Source: Colletotrichum lupini
Taxonomy: Eukaryota > Ascomycota > Sordariomycetes > Glomerellales > Glomerellaceae
DNA length: 64,000 nt
Direction of reading: 5' to 3'
NCBI RefSeq assembly: GCF_023278565.1
Contig: NC_064682.1
Span: 2,976,001-3,040,000, forward strand
In this document: positions 23,012 through 34,799 of the stretch, in pieces
How positions within the stretch are numbered: the first letter of the stretch is position 1
Layout of the letters: the number at the start of each line of letters is the position of its first letter
Notes under the pieces: generated by a model
The model's database searches: none
Told to the model about the DNA's origin: nothing
Seen by the model: only the letters and a program-made list of their open reading frames with translations
Made by a program: the position numbers and the translations under genes

Positions 23012-23504
23012 TATCATCCGCAGTTTCTGCGTCGCTAACCCTCGCAGCAACCGCGAGAAGATTACGGACACCCCCTGCGGCGCCAACGAAATCTGTGTTC
23101 AGCGTCGCCTCCTCTCCAACGGCAAGAGCTACGCCAAATGCATTCCCGTCCTCGATCTTGTCTTGTGGAAGACCAGCCCGGACGGAAACAAGGAAGGCTG
23201 CACCACCACCACCGTCAAGAGTGGAGGAAACCATCACATTGGAACAATCGTTTACGACGTGAACCGCAACCCAATCCAAGTCGACAAGATCCGTTATCTC
23301 GGAGAGCCTGGCGAAGTTGATGAGGGAATTGGCGGTTCAACCCCATTCTTCAGCAGCAACCTTTTCAGCTTTGCTGGAGGCCATTACCTCAAGAGTAAGG
23401 ATACAAGATAAAAGAGACTTAAGAATTAAGCTGACAAATACATAGCTTGCGTTTTCGCCGGTGGCTTCGGAAACCTGAACGCATACTCCTGGGCTTGGTC
23501 TTAA

Positions 23505-25348
23505 TTCTGTTCCGAGACGTTTGTTACCGCCCGTCATGCAGGGATGAAAGTTGATCGACCCACTCTGTCGTCGAGCGACTACGACAAAAAATTAGTACTG
23601 CAGGATCACGGGAACAACAGGGACTCAATTGGGAACGGAAGAAAGCCTGACAGGTCTTGTGGTAATGTGAAATGAGCAGCGACAAGAAAGGAAAACGAGC
23701 GTTCAGTGGATACTAGAGTGAGCGCTCACCAGACCTCACAATAAGCGCTTTTGGTGGGTTAGGAACCAACGCTCATTCAGAAAGGGACTGTTCAGTATGA
23801 CTTGTATATAACATAACCTAAGCCTTGTTCAAGGTCAGACTTCCATAGCAACCTGGCAATAAACTGGGATTTATACCACTTCAAGCTTACGTTCAATGTG
23901 AATTGCCATGTTAAATCTCAGTGTAATCTCTTTAGTTTACCAAAAACTAATTTGCCAAGTACACTGTGTTTCACAACCGCGTACGGCATCTTAAGGTAAA
24001 CATGATGCCCTAAACCTTGTTACATCAGACTTTAATGACCTATAGCTGGCTACAACGACGTTATGCCTAAGCGTTGCTATGGACATTGAGGAGGAGATGT
24101 GTTCTTCAGTGATCAGGAGTCAGAGGATCATGTTTTGTCTATGTGCTTGGAAATTTTAAATTCCTCGAAACTTCTCACATTAGATATCCGGTTTAAATCA
24201 TGAAGACAAGTACGAAAACTGTGGCTGTATCTGCGTTTCATGAAGCCGGTAGAGACAGCCCTGCGAAGAGACAGTCTTGCTATATCAACCTTACGTATGC
24301 CGCAGTTCCAAGTCTCAAATGATCAGGTCAAGGTCGGCTTAGCGACATCACGAGCAGTGTTTATCATCTCACAGAACTTCTTAGAATATTGAATTAATCT
24401 TGTGATAGAATGCACCCCTCTTTTCTTCCAGAAATACACTACAAACACCAAGGCGAACAGAAGTTAAGAAAGCTACAGGATGGGAACGAACGGTAAACAC
24501 GACTGCACTGACGATTATTATTGGCGCGACGAGTCGGGAGTCTTGACTTGAACAGAAGTATCTCAAAGTGCTGTTCTCCTGATTCCAGCGAATTGAGGAA
24601 TAAATCAAACCACTGAGAATATGGCAACAGACGAGAATCGAGACTTGTGCACAAATTTAGATGCATTGTCATAACACCCTATCTGGAAGTTTACAAAGGC
24701 TCAGCATGTAAATTCGAGTCCTAATTGAGTTTGATATTACATAAACCCCTTTGCTGTGAATCACCCGTTAGAACCCGCTGAACAACATATTTCCGACAGC
24801 GGCAGTTCTGAGGAAGTGGCTAGTACGTGCATGCTTAGGTGTAACTAGAAGGTAATTTCTTGTCCCAAGGCAACTTACCGTCGCAGCGCACCTATCAACT
24901 CTGATCCAAACGACCTGAGAACTACATCCAGACTTCAGTACCTCAAGTAGATGGAGACTTATAGGTAATGGCGGTTGAAAAAGGGGGGGGGGGGGGTAGT
25001 ATCTTGGTGCCGGGGGATCGGTCAAGCCCTGCGACGCGGCCTAGCCATTCTCTAGACGCCTTAGCTTCTTTAGGGTACTTCTGGGGAGAGAGATATGGCA
25101 TTCCGTGTGTTGATGATAGCCCGATGGTTTCGCATCTGGTATATGATGGCAGAAACCGTCTCAATAAGACGATGACGTATTGTCCATGTATTTGAGGGAC
25201 CTGAGCACAGCGAGGAAGAGCTTAGTTTACGGGATTAACATTGAAGTTTAGAAACACTGGCTATCCATGTGTTGTTGATTTATACATATAGGTATCATAT
25301 CCCAGACTCAACCTCAATCGCTACCTTATCCAGTGACTACGAGCACAT
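23505..25348. other. Intergenic, no gene supported
   Basis: Between the secreted-protein gene and the 3' end of the GMC gene. Short frames on both strands (24381-25195) show no coding signs. A run of 14 G lies at 24983-24996. Base composition is normal and RIP is not apparent. Confidence 0.55.
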
Positions 25349-27068
25349 CTAGCACCCGAGGCCGAGGCCCAGGTCCAAGATTCTCTTGGCGGCATAAGCA
25401 GCAGCCACCATGATGGGGGCCTGCGTGTTGCCAGTAGGAACCTCGGGGTGCATGCTAGCGTCCACGACAAAGAGGTTGTCAGTGCCCCAGACCTTGGTGT
25501 TAGGGTCGACAACGCTCTTTCCATCGTTGGCAGTGCCCATCTGAGTGGTGCCAAGGTAATGGCTGCCACCACCAATGGCAGCCACGAGAGCCTCCGCAGT
25601 GGCGTTCTCGGGAACGGTAAGGATGCTGTTGGGTTCGCGGGCCCACTGGAGAAGCTGGTCGACGAAGGTGGTCAGAGCCTCCTTGTCGCCTTCGGTGTGC
25701 ATGAGGGGGTTCTTGGTCATGTTGGTCGCTCCGCTGGGGGTGATCTCGACGGTACCGGTGGAGGTGGTGCCGTGGGTCAGGTAGACCTTGACGCCAATGG
25801 TGTTGTTGCTGTCTGCGCGAACAGTACCCTGAACGTGGCGGGTAGCGCCATCGGTAGTGTTGACGCTAGTCCAGAAGTTGAGACGCCGACCGGCTTGGGC
25901 CATAAGACCGCTGCCCTGAGCAAAGAGGTCGACAGTCTCCTCGTCAGGGTCAGTCCACGCAGTCTTGGGAAGCGCGATAAGCTCCTCCTTGGTGGTGAAG
26001 GTGACGGTGGCGATGCCGTGGTCCTTGAGGTTTTCGCCGACGGGGAGGTCGATCCACTGCTCCTTGGGCGGCAGCTGGATGTTGGTGGTCCCGGAGGCGA
26101 CGATTTCGATCTGCTTGGCGGGGCCGATGCCGGAGTTGAAGAGGACACGAGGGGTAGAGTGGGAGCCAGCGGCGAGGACGAGAGATCCACCCTTGCTAAG
26201 CTTAATGATCTCGCGGGCTCCACCGTCATGCTCGACCTCAACACCGGTGATGAGGCTGCCGTCGCGGATGGCGCGGAGGGCCATGGAGTGGAGTTCCAGG
26301 GTGAAATTAGGAAGGGCTTCGGCGTCGGGTAGGATCGCGCGGACGGGGCTGTCGCGCAGACCGTGAGCGATCTGGAAGGGATCCGTTAGTTTTGTTCATA
26401 AGCAGGAATAGGATGGAGATGGTATAACTTACCGACCATGCAGGGTGCGAGTACATGAGCTCCTTAGACTCAGGGTCGTTCAGAGCATCTTGCTCGCTCC
26501 AGCCGTGAGCATCCAAGAACTTGGACATCACCTCAAAGGCGCCGTCGTCGTAACGCTTGCCATCCTCAGACGCCAGGATAGATCCAGGGAGACGCTTGTA
26601 GAACTCCTCCGCGGCTTCCGAAACACCGTTCTCCCAGTGCCACTCCTCGGGCCATGTCGCAAAGTCAGCCGAGCGAGGCTTGATGTACATGAGTGCGTTG
26701 AGCATGGTGGAGCCACCGAGCAGGCATCCCGCGGCAATGACAAGATCTCTGCAGTACTGCAGGTCCGGCGATGCACCAGTGAAGTCAGCCATACCGGGGA
26801 CATCGTACATCGTGACGGTGTTGTTCCATGGCATGGTCTTGTTGTTGCCGGTCATGTAGAAGGAGGTTCCGCCGCGCTCGATGAGGAGGACGTTGCGACC
26901 CGAGTTGGCGAGGCGCTCGGCGGCCACGATACCCGCGGTGCCACCGCCTGCGACGATGTAGTCGTAGGTTGTGTTGCGGGTAGTCGTGGTGTTGCTCCGG
27001 AGGCTCAGGCGGGCTGCTGCCGTCTCGCTCAGCGCAAGGAGCGCCGAGCTCAAGGTGATGAACTTCAT
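25349..27068 (-). CDS. Secreted GMC (FAD) oxidoreductase
   Basis: Exon 1 is 27068-26433, a 61 bp intron is 26432-26372 (GTAAGT...CTAAC...CAG), exon 2 is 26371-25349; 552 residues, a usual GMC length. Signal peptide MKFITLSSALLALSETAAA. Residues ~36-65 form the FAD-binding beta-alpha-beta (YDYIVAGGGTAGIVAAERLA, ending in the acidic LLIERGG). The second GMC signature is AAGSHSTPRVLFNSGIG. The C-terminal active-site region is GGSHYLGTTQMG, then DNLFVVDASMHPEVPTGNTQ, where the His of GSHYLG is the presumed catalytic base and Asn of GNTQ the second active-site residue. Many N-glycosylation sites agree with secretion. The sequence is of the cellobiose-dehydrogenase/aryl-alcohol-oxidase side of the AA3 family, without a cytochrome domain. 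The electron donor (alcohol or sugar) cannot be decided. The gene looks intact. Open frames on the opposite strand are codon-bias shadows. Confidence 0.92.
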
Positions 27069-28028
27069 TGTGGGTAAAAGAGAGAGGGATGATGTTCAAA
27101 GAGACAAGGACAGGACACTCAACCAAGAGTCTGAGGACCGGAAGCCATACGACGTCGGGCAGCAGGACAGATCTATTAACTACTTACATGATTCGAGCGA
27201 TGAGATTGATAAGATGCGATTGATAATCCTCGTCTAAACTTGTCCAACTATCAAATTTCGGTACTGGAGGGATAGCACTCCGCAAAACTGGGTAGAGCTA
27301 ACTAGATGTGGGAAAGATGGTTGCAATTTGGTGGGTCTTGCAATATAAGCATACTGGGCAGCGGAGGCGCAACACGAGAGGCTCCATTGCATTGGGCAAC
27401 TGACAAAGCAGATCGTGTAAAATTTCTGTTTTTCTTTAGTAAAATACCTCATACCGCATGTTTTGGCGAACTCAAATTCCTCCCGCCAAGCCGGACTTGT
27501 CTCCCTCAAGCAGCAACAGCAGTGGTAAGCGAGCTTCTTGGAAAGCGAGCATGACGGCGGTGGCAGGGCAGCTCGAAGCGGACTATGTGGAGAAAAGTCT
27601 GGGCGAAACGGAGTCTACGCAGTAGTCTTGCGGTATCGTTGGTTGAAGGGTCTCTTCTTCAGCAAGCGTGATGTCACGCACCATCCGAAGCGCACCACGA
27701 CAATGTCAAACCGCTTGGTCATGATCTTAACGGCCAATGAGAAATCGTGTTCAGATTTTTTGATCGAGGCTATGAGCGGCTGCGCCGGGCACTTTTGCTC
27801 CTTTATTGCTACGATCAGAAAACCTTGCTCATATAAGGTATGGAAGGATTATTCAAGGGACTTTGGGATAAAGGTTTATCCACTGGTGAGTTCGCCTCTT
27901 CGTGGCTCTTTGCGGCCAGATACATTCGAATTCAAGTTTCTATGCTGCTACTATGTACGCGAAGTCCGAGAAGATCTCGTGGGTCGGCTAGTCCTTCCTT
28001 CAACCCTGAAGACTCCGAGGTCTCGTGT
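27069..28028. other. Intergenic: GMC promoter and 3' flank of ankyrin segment
   Basis: Frames 27234-27509 (minus) and 27538-28188 (plus) have no recognisable content; the second runs across the ankyrin exon on the opposite strand. No RNA gene seen. Confidence 0.5.
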
Positions 28029-28940
28029 CTATTCGTACCGTCGAGCTGCGTTGGTTTGCTGTAGCTCTGGCAGCATATCCTTCTTACCAAGAACAATGGC
28101 CAGATCAAGAGCCGTCAATGGTGATTCTAATCTCACCAATCTGCCTATTCGGCCGTCGGGACCATCAGTTTTCTCGAGCTTCAGATAACCGTTGCAGCGG
28201 CCTTCTAAGTCGCAGCCTAGCATCACAAGCCGAGTCACAATCTCAACATGATCATTGGCAACAGCTAGATGGATCGGTTGGAAAAAGGCATACTCGCCGC
28301 TCGACCATCGGTTCAAGTCCGCCGGTCCAGACCCGTCGCTCTTCAAGAGCTCGTAAGTACAGCCGATAGACCCATAAAGACATGCGAAATGCAAGGGGGT
28401 CAAACCGAGTGCATGGGTGACGTTGTCCGCTTTCGCCCCCAACTTGAGAAGCGCGTTGGCGGCTGATGGTTGATCGGCCATGACGGCGGCATGTAACGGG
28501 CTGCGGCCGTAGTCATCTCCAACGTCTATCGAGGCACCCAAGTCGGCCAGGCCACGGATGACTTCTTTGCTGCCACCGCAGGCTGCGTGGAAGAGAACTG
28601 ATCGTCCAGCATTATCTCTGGCGTCGATGTGTTTAGTTGTGCCCATCATCTTGGTTAGTGCGTCTACCGCCTGCATGTTGCCGGTGGCTGCCGCCCGATG
28701 TAGCGGAAGCTCGCCTAGGTCGTTGATGTGTGGGAACGAGTGCGAGCCGAGGAAGTCCTCTTTGATCAAATCAATAATCTTCCGTATCCTTTGATTTGCC
28801 AGTCCGGCAGGCGCATATGTAGAGAAGAGATGGAGAATGGTCTCGAGTCTTTTTGTCGTGAACTTGTGCAGAATGTCGGGGTCGGTTCCAGAGTAAAACG
28901 CGATCTCGGCTTTAGCTTGCAAGACCTCAGTTATAATACC
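28029..28940 (-). pseudogene. C-terminal ankyrin-repeat part of HET-ankyrin gene
   Basis: A minus-strand frame open from just inside the copia LTR boundary to the stop at 28029. There is no ATG at the left margin of the protein: it starts mid-sequence (EVLQAKAEIAF) directly after two stops next to the transposon. It contains at least four ankyrin repeats: GELPLHRAAATGNMQAVDAL, GRSVLFHAACGGSKEVIRGL, GRSPLHAAVMADQPSAANAL and GLTPLHFACLYGSIGCTYEL, then QPIHLAVANDHVEIVTRLV. The HET segment at 34800-37078 is on the same strand, in the right order, and stops within its first ankyrin repeat, so both belong to one former gene. Without a start codon or promoter of its own this part is probably not expressed. 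Confidence 0.8.
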
Positions 28941-28944
28941 CTAC

Positions 28945-29149
28945 TATCGGATTAGAAGTCTAATTCGACCGCGGTATACAGCCGACTGCGCAGGGGCCAA
29001 TTAGGGGCCCTATTTACGATTATTATAGCCAGCCTAACCTACGGTTAGAACCTCCTTTTTATACTTACTACGTAAATATTTATATAGTTTAATTAATCTC
29101 TTTATTAACTACGGTTCGAACTAACTACTTTATAATAGGGATACTAATA
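28945..29149 (+). repeat. 5' LTR of copia copy B
   Basis: Begins TATCGG (TGTCGG in copies A and C; G-to-A by RIP) and ends ATACTAATA. Its first ~60 bases keep CpA sites, as in the other copies. Confidence 0.88.
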
Positions 29150-30098
29150 TTAATTAGTAATTAAATTCTATTATTATAGATTAATAAAATATCTTATTAC
29201 GTAAAAGAGACGACTTCTTAATACTATATAAGATAGGAGATTCGTATTAATTAACTTTATAAAAATAAATAAAAAAGGAGGTAATTCTCGAATATTATAC
29301 GGAATTAAGTAATCGTAGCCCTTTATTACTTACGAGAGGTCGACGTTTACTACGTTAAACTACGTTAATTAATAAAACTACTTAAATAACTAGCTTTTTA
29401 TTATTACCCCAAGTAGATTTTTCATTAAATAACTTTTCTATAGCCGGCCCGTAATTAAAAATTAACTAGTTAAATTAGTAAAAAGAAATACTTATATAAT
29501 AACTACTTACCTAATTAATTAGTATAATAAACGAGCTTAATAATATAATATAAAAGAGTACCGCGCGATTAAAAAAAGGGATTTTTAAATATAAATATTC
29601 TTATTTAATAATAAAAGTAACTTTATAAGAGTTGTTAAGTTAAGAGATTTATAATATATAAAAAAGTCTATTATTATAAGGATCTTATAAATACGATTTT
29701 AAGCTTACGATTTAAACGACCTTTTTATAGTTCTTTCAACTACCCCCTGGGTATTACTTAAGAATATAATATAGAGGATAGTTTAATAAAAGAGGAGGGG
29801 ATTTAGAAGTTTTAATAATATTAAGTTAAGAATATTATAGATCTCGGAGATTAACTTAGGAAAAAGGTAGCTACTTTAAAATAGTCTTATAACCTCCCGC
29901 TAGAGTTATTATTAGCTTAAAAAAAGGTTAAAAAAACGAGGATTTAAAAAAAAAAAAAAGAATCTTCTAAAGGGCTATTAAAGGGCTTCTTTTTATATTA
30001 ACTCCCGGCGCAAAATTATTAATTTTAAAAAATTAATTAAATAATAAAAGGGATTATTAGTAAACGATAATTACCTAATTATAATTAAGCTATAAAAA

Positions 30099-30612
30099 TC
30101 TAGCACGTATAGCTTTAACGAGGTAATGCGGGATATTCTTATAAAGAGTATAAAAAGTGAATATTCATATAGAAGCAAGAATATATGAATATGGGGGATA
30201 TAAGCGTATATAAAAGAGGTTTTTGTAGTAAAGAGAGTAATATAGTTGAATTACTATATGAGAAGTTGCTTGCTTAACGAAAGGTCTAGGTAGGCAAATA
30301 CACGCCTACATATAGGCATAAAAACCTCCTACTAGAATATTCCATTGCTTATTAATTATGATATAATTAATAAGCGTATACGTAAGTGAATGCGTAATCG
30401 TAGTACATAATTCCGCCTCGAGTAAATTCCAGATTATTCAGTTACCTTCCAGTACTTTCCATTGCTCACGTAAGCTTATATAAGCAGTATTGCTTACATA
30501 ATCAATACCTATAATAATCTACAGAAATCGTGGATTAATATGGTATATAGTTTGCTTACGTAATACTGATAATAAGGCGAATAATAAGGTAAACAAAGTT
30601 ACCTTCGTAACA
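30099..30612 (-). mobile_element. Probable solo LTR of another retrotransposon, inside copia B
   Basis: Absent from copy A. It interrupts the sequence at a run of A, with AAAAA on both sides (30094-30098, 30613-30617) as a possible 5 bp duplication. On the minus strand it begins TGTTACGAAGGTAAC, a typical LTR start; the other end (CGTGCTAGA) is not a clean CA. Unlike everything around it, it keeps CpA and TpG (e.g. CACGCCTACATATAGGCATA), so it inserted after, or escaped, RIP of the host element. Confidence 0.6.
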
Positions 30613-33600
30613 AAAAAAGACTACTTAAAAGATATAAAATAGGGTACTAAGAAGCTATCAAAAATAAGATCTTTAAAATATTTAACCCTACTACGTACGA
30701 GTAATAAATAAGTATTTTTAAGAAGTTTTTAAAATCTACGATTTTATAAAAAAGAGGGCTTAATTTTATTAACTATACTTAACGGCCTATACGGTTTTTA
30801 ATAGCCTATATGGCTCTTTTATAAGCTACTTAGTATTTATTTTTAACTATTTTTATAGAATACTACCCTAAAAGAAGTAAGTTAAGGAAGGAAGCTATTT
30901 AAAAATTATAAAGAATACCAGGCTTAGGAGGTTAGAAATATATAGGATAGCGGAAATTAGTAACTAATAAAGATCCCGAGACTAATTACTATATCTTTTT
31001 ATAATAATATAAACGTTTACCGTTATTATTATAAAAAGGAACTACTAAAACCTACCCTTTTATACTAAACGAAAAAGAGGATTTTAATAAGTATAATAGT
31101 TAGTAATTTAAAAGGGTAGTAGTAATTATTAAAAATAGTAAAAACGAGAGTAATAATAAGATAGCGAGAAGAAATAGGAATCTCTTAAACCCTAATAAAT
31201 TCGGTAAGTAATAAAAATACGGATTTATTATAACTAGCGCGCGGATTAAATATATCCTTATTAAAATTAAATATATTAGTAATTATTAATATAAGTATAA
31301 GCTAGAGTACGACCCTTAATAAGTTAAAGTAAAGAAAAAGAGGACGAAACCCGATCCTAAATAGAATCCTAATCCTTTATAAATAAGTAAATATTAACCC
31401 GGATTATTAAGGGACGTAGATATATAGAATTACGGATTAGCTTAATAATAAGTAAATTAACGTAGTATTAATCTATTTAACTAAGGTTTATAAAAAAAAG
31501 GGGCTATAGGGGTAACCCCTATTTTATAAGATTATAAACGACCTTAGTTATTAACTAGATAAATAGTTTACGAGCATAAGCTTAGGAATTATAAAAGTAG
31601 TTAATAAATTCCTCTATAAGCGAGGGGTATTACTAGCGTAATTATAATCGCAAGAGCTATATAAAATATTAATAATAATAATTATAAAAGAGGAATTCGT
31701 ATTATAGAACTAAGTATAGGTCGATAGAGCGTATAATTATTTTAATAAATTTAGAAAAAGGGTAAACGACCTAGATTTCCTCCCTATAATTACTAACAAA
31801 AATCTATCGTTATAAAAGGATATACTAGGGTAAAATATAATACTAAAAGTATAATAATTAATAATTTTATTTATTTCGATTTATAACTCGTTACCGTTAT
31901 TAATACGAAATTCGGTACTAATTAGCTAATAAAAAAGGAAATAGACGACCTAAAGTTATTAATAATACCTAGCGACGCGAGGATCGTATATAAATATTAA
32001 AAATTTAATAATAAATATAAAGTAATTTATAGACCTTAAAAAGATCTTATTAAAAAAGAAATTATACTTTAGGAGGAAGTATAAGGTCTTATAAAAAACC
32101 CTAACGATATTTTATAATTATTATAAAAAAGTTAGAATTAGGGAATACTAGTACTATTTAGTAATTAATATCGTACTCGTAAATAAAGCCTCTAATTATT
32201 ATTACGAAGTAGTACGTAATTTCAATTAAAACGACTTTCTTAGTATAATTAACGTAATCTAAAGCCGCTTCGAGACCTATAATAAAAACCTAGAGCTCCT
32301 ATTTAAGCTATGAGCAATTTTTTTTATATTTATAACTAGGATAATAAAGGGTAAATTGCGAATAGAAATCCTTAAAAAGCTTATCGATTAAATTAATAAG
32401 CTAATAAAAACCTAGCTAAATAAGGGAATAAATAAGTAAAAAGTCAAATATTTTTATACCGTAGTTTAGCGTATACTAGAAGTAAAAATAACCCTATACT
32501 AAGTACTTAAAAACTACGAGACGCTTTACTTAAGGCTAAGATCTAGCTTTAATATTAAAGTAAAAATACCGCGCTAAACTTACCTCTAAGTATATAACGG
32601 CCCTTATTAATAATATTAAGTTAATTAAATATATAATAAAAAAAGAAAAGAGGTTAGATATAGTAATTACTAATAAAGAGGCCCAGATTTGTTAAATAAG
32701 TAGAGATTTAACTTATAAGTAGGGTAACGGAAGAGGTAATATTATATTTATAAAAAGGATAAATATTAATTAAGTAATTACTTTAAAAAAGAGCGTACTA
32801 AATCGTATAAATAATATAAAAAGTCGAGGGTAATAAATAATAAAACTAGCTCTCGTTAGTTTAACTAATTCTTTATTATATATAAGGGTAGATCTAGGGG
32901 TATAGAACTTAATAATAGTAGCTAAAGTAGTAGTTTAAAATATATACCCCCTATAAGAAATTTAGAAAATAAAGAAGATCTTACCCCCTATACTAACGAA
33001 TTAGATTATAACGAAATCGATAATATTAACTACTCTTTTTTTACCCTATTAGCTTCTAAAGAATATACGAGGCTAAACGAATAGAGAGTAGTAAAAGCTC
33101 TTAACAAGTAAGCTTTTATTTATAAATAGTAAGGGAAGGTCCCATAGATAATAGATATAAAAGCGGCTAAAAGGGTAAATTTAATAGGGCTAAAGCTTAT
33201 TCTCTTAATAATTAAAGAGAAAACGCTATCTCTCTTAATATTTAAAGAGAAAGAATATAGTACTAAGTAAATCTAAGGGTAACTAAAGGGGTCCTTTTTA
33301 TACTTCTTAGATCTTTTAAATACTAAGCTTATATAAGTATTTTATATAAATAAAAAGTACGGCTTAGATAATTTTTATAAGATTATTTTAAATATTAGGG
33401 TATTATAATAGTTAATTAGAGGAAAAGGGTAATTCTAAGCGTTATAAAAGATCGCGTTAGTAATACTTAATACGTTAATAATAAGTATTACGAAGATTAG
33501 TTTTAGCCTAAGTAAGGAAATCGTCGCCCTAAGTATAATAAAAATAGAAACGTACTTTAGAACGATAACTTTCTATATTTTACTTATTAATACCCTATTT

Positions 33601-34799
33601 TTCTTATATCTAAAAGATATAGATTAATTAAGTATTATATTTAATAATACGAAGAATAGAATCTCTAGTAGTAAGTACTTTAAAATAGTCGAACGATAAT
33701 AAGGGCATACGTTTATAAAGCTTATTAATAATACGAAATTAATTAATTACTTAACGGAAAGTGAGCTTAGAAAACGATATTAGAAATTCGGGTACTTATT
33801 AATTACGAGGCTATATAACTTCTTAAAGTAATTAAGTAATAATAATATTAAAATAAGGGCGCTAGAGTAGTTAACGAAAGTATATTATTAATATTAAATA
33901 AATACGCAGAGCCTACGCAAATTTAAGTTTAAATTACGTAATAAGCTTAACTTTAATTAAGAAATCGTTATTAATATCTTCTACTTAAATAGTCGGCTAG
34001 TACTATATATAATTAACGTAGTTATATCCTTCTAAATAGGGCAATTCCTCTGGGATTTATAAGTAAAGATAGTATAAGTAGCTTTATAAAAAAGCTAAAT
34101 TAATATATATTAAGGACTACTAAATAGTATTAGAACCGACGCTAATACTAGTTTTAAATTAGTAAAATTTAGGGATAATATAACGGCTTACGGTATATAG
34201 CTAAAAGTCATACCCGTTAAAGCGTACTATAATATTAAAAAAATAAAAAGGGTATATTAATAATTAAAAAGGGCGTTTAAAATTATTAAAAAGGAAAATC
34301 CGGATTTTACTAACGATAAATACCTCTAGATAGTACTTAAATACTATAATAATACTATAAGGCCTAACGGACTTATATTAACGCTATTAATATTTAAAGT
34401 ATATTTAAAAACGACCTTAGCCTTGCTATCGTCGCTAAATATAAGCTAACGAGCTTGAGTAATTAAAAAAATAATATAAATACTGCGCGAAGTAAGTATA
34501 AAAAAGTAAGTTAACGAGGTAATTACTATGCATAATAGGCCTAATATAAAGGGTAATTTAAATATATTACTAAATTTAAATATATAAGTATAGTACGAAA
34601 TTACTTAATAATAAGCTAAGCTATATAAGTTAATTTCCGTTAACGAGCGCTCTTATATAGTTATAAAAGATCGTAATTAGCTACTCGAAGTATTAATTAT
34701 AGTAGTTAAACCGTATTATATAGATCCCAACGAAGTAATTTTTAACTTATAAAAGGAAAAAGAGCTAGGGAAAACTATATAACCCGCGGTAGAAGTATA

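Larger units (their letters stand above)
19100..23504 (+). pseudogene. Small secreted cysteine-rich protein, split by two hAT insertions
   Basis: Four coding pieces: 19100-19161, 22385-22572, 23020-23394 and 23446-23504. The first encodes a signal peptide (MKYILLTTIFTAACAAG). Piece two carries NTACPAG and SVCFK. Piece three carries TPCGANEICVQ, CIPVLD and EGCTT. A normal 51 bp intron (GTAAGG...CTGAC...TAG) separates it from the last exon, ending NAYSWAWS. Between pieces one/two and two/three sit transposons, each flanked by an 8 bp target duplication. Leaving out each element plus one duplication copy makes the frame continuous across both breaks, 227 codons in all with about eight cysteines in the mature part. 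That is the profile of an apoplastic effector-type protein, but the family was not recognised and no activity is claimed. As it stands the gene reads into the first transposon right after the signal peptide and is a null. The rest of the frame is undamaged. Confidence 0.85.
28945..34799 (+). mobile_element. Ty1/copia retrotransposon, 3'-truncated, RIP-inactivated (copy B)
   Basis: The 5' LTR (28945-29149) is the same 202 bp LTR as in copy A, with 3 extra bases, in opposite orientation. The internal part matches copy A through gag, the Cys/His-knuckle remnant and integrase (~33640-34440, VERAYNALKRA-type region degraded). Similarity ends at ~34799, where copy A continues for ~2.1 kb with RT, RNase H and the 3' LTR. 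Compared with A it carries a ~565 bp extra block (~29471-30036), also RIP-mutated and shared with copy C, and a 514 bp, little-mutated insertion (30099-30612). It lies inside the HET-ankyrin gene. No 3' LTR and hence no target duplication can be seen; the end was lost by deletion or recombination. Confidence 0.88.

Noticed and set aside
22983..23411. Independent 142-codon gene starting with MINLNGYVRC
   Set aside because: Its start lies inside the short hAT element; the frame is the third coding piece of the split secreted-protein gene.
24983..24996. G14 tract as a functional element
   Set aside because: A single homopolymer in intergenic DNA; no repeated G-tracts to form a clear quadruplex.
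25448..27077. Two long plus-strand frames opposite the GMC oxidoreductase
   Set aside because: Shadows of the codon bias of the minus-strand gene; no domain composition of their own.
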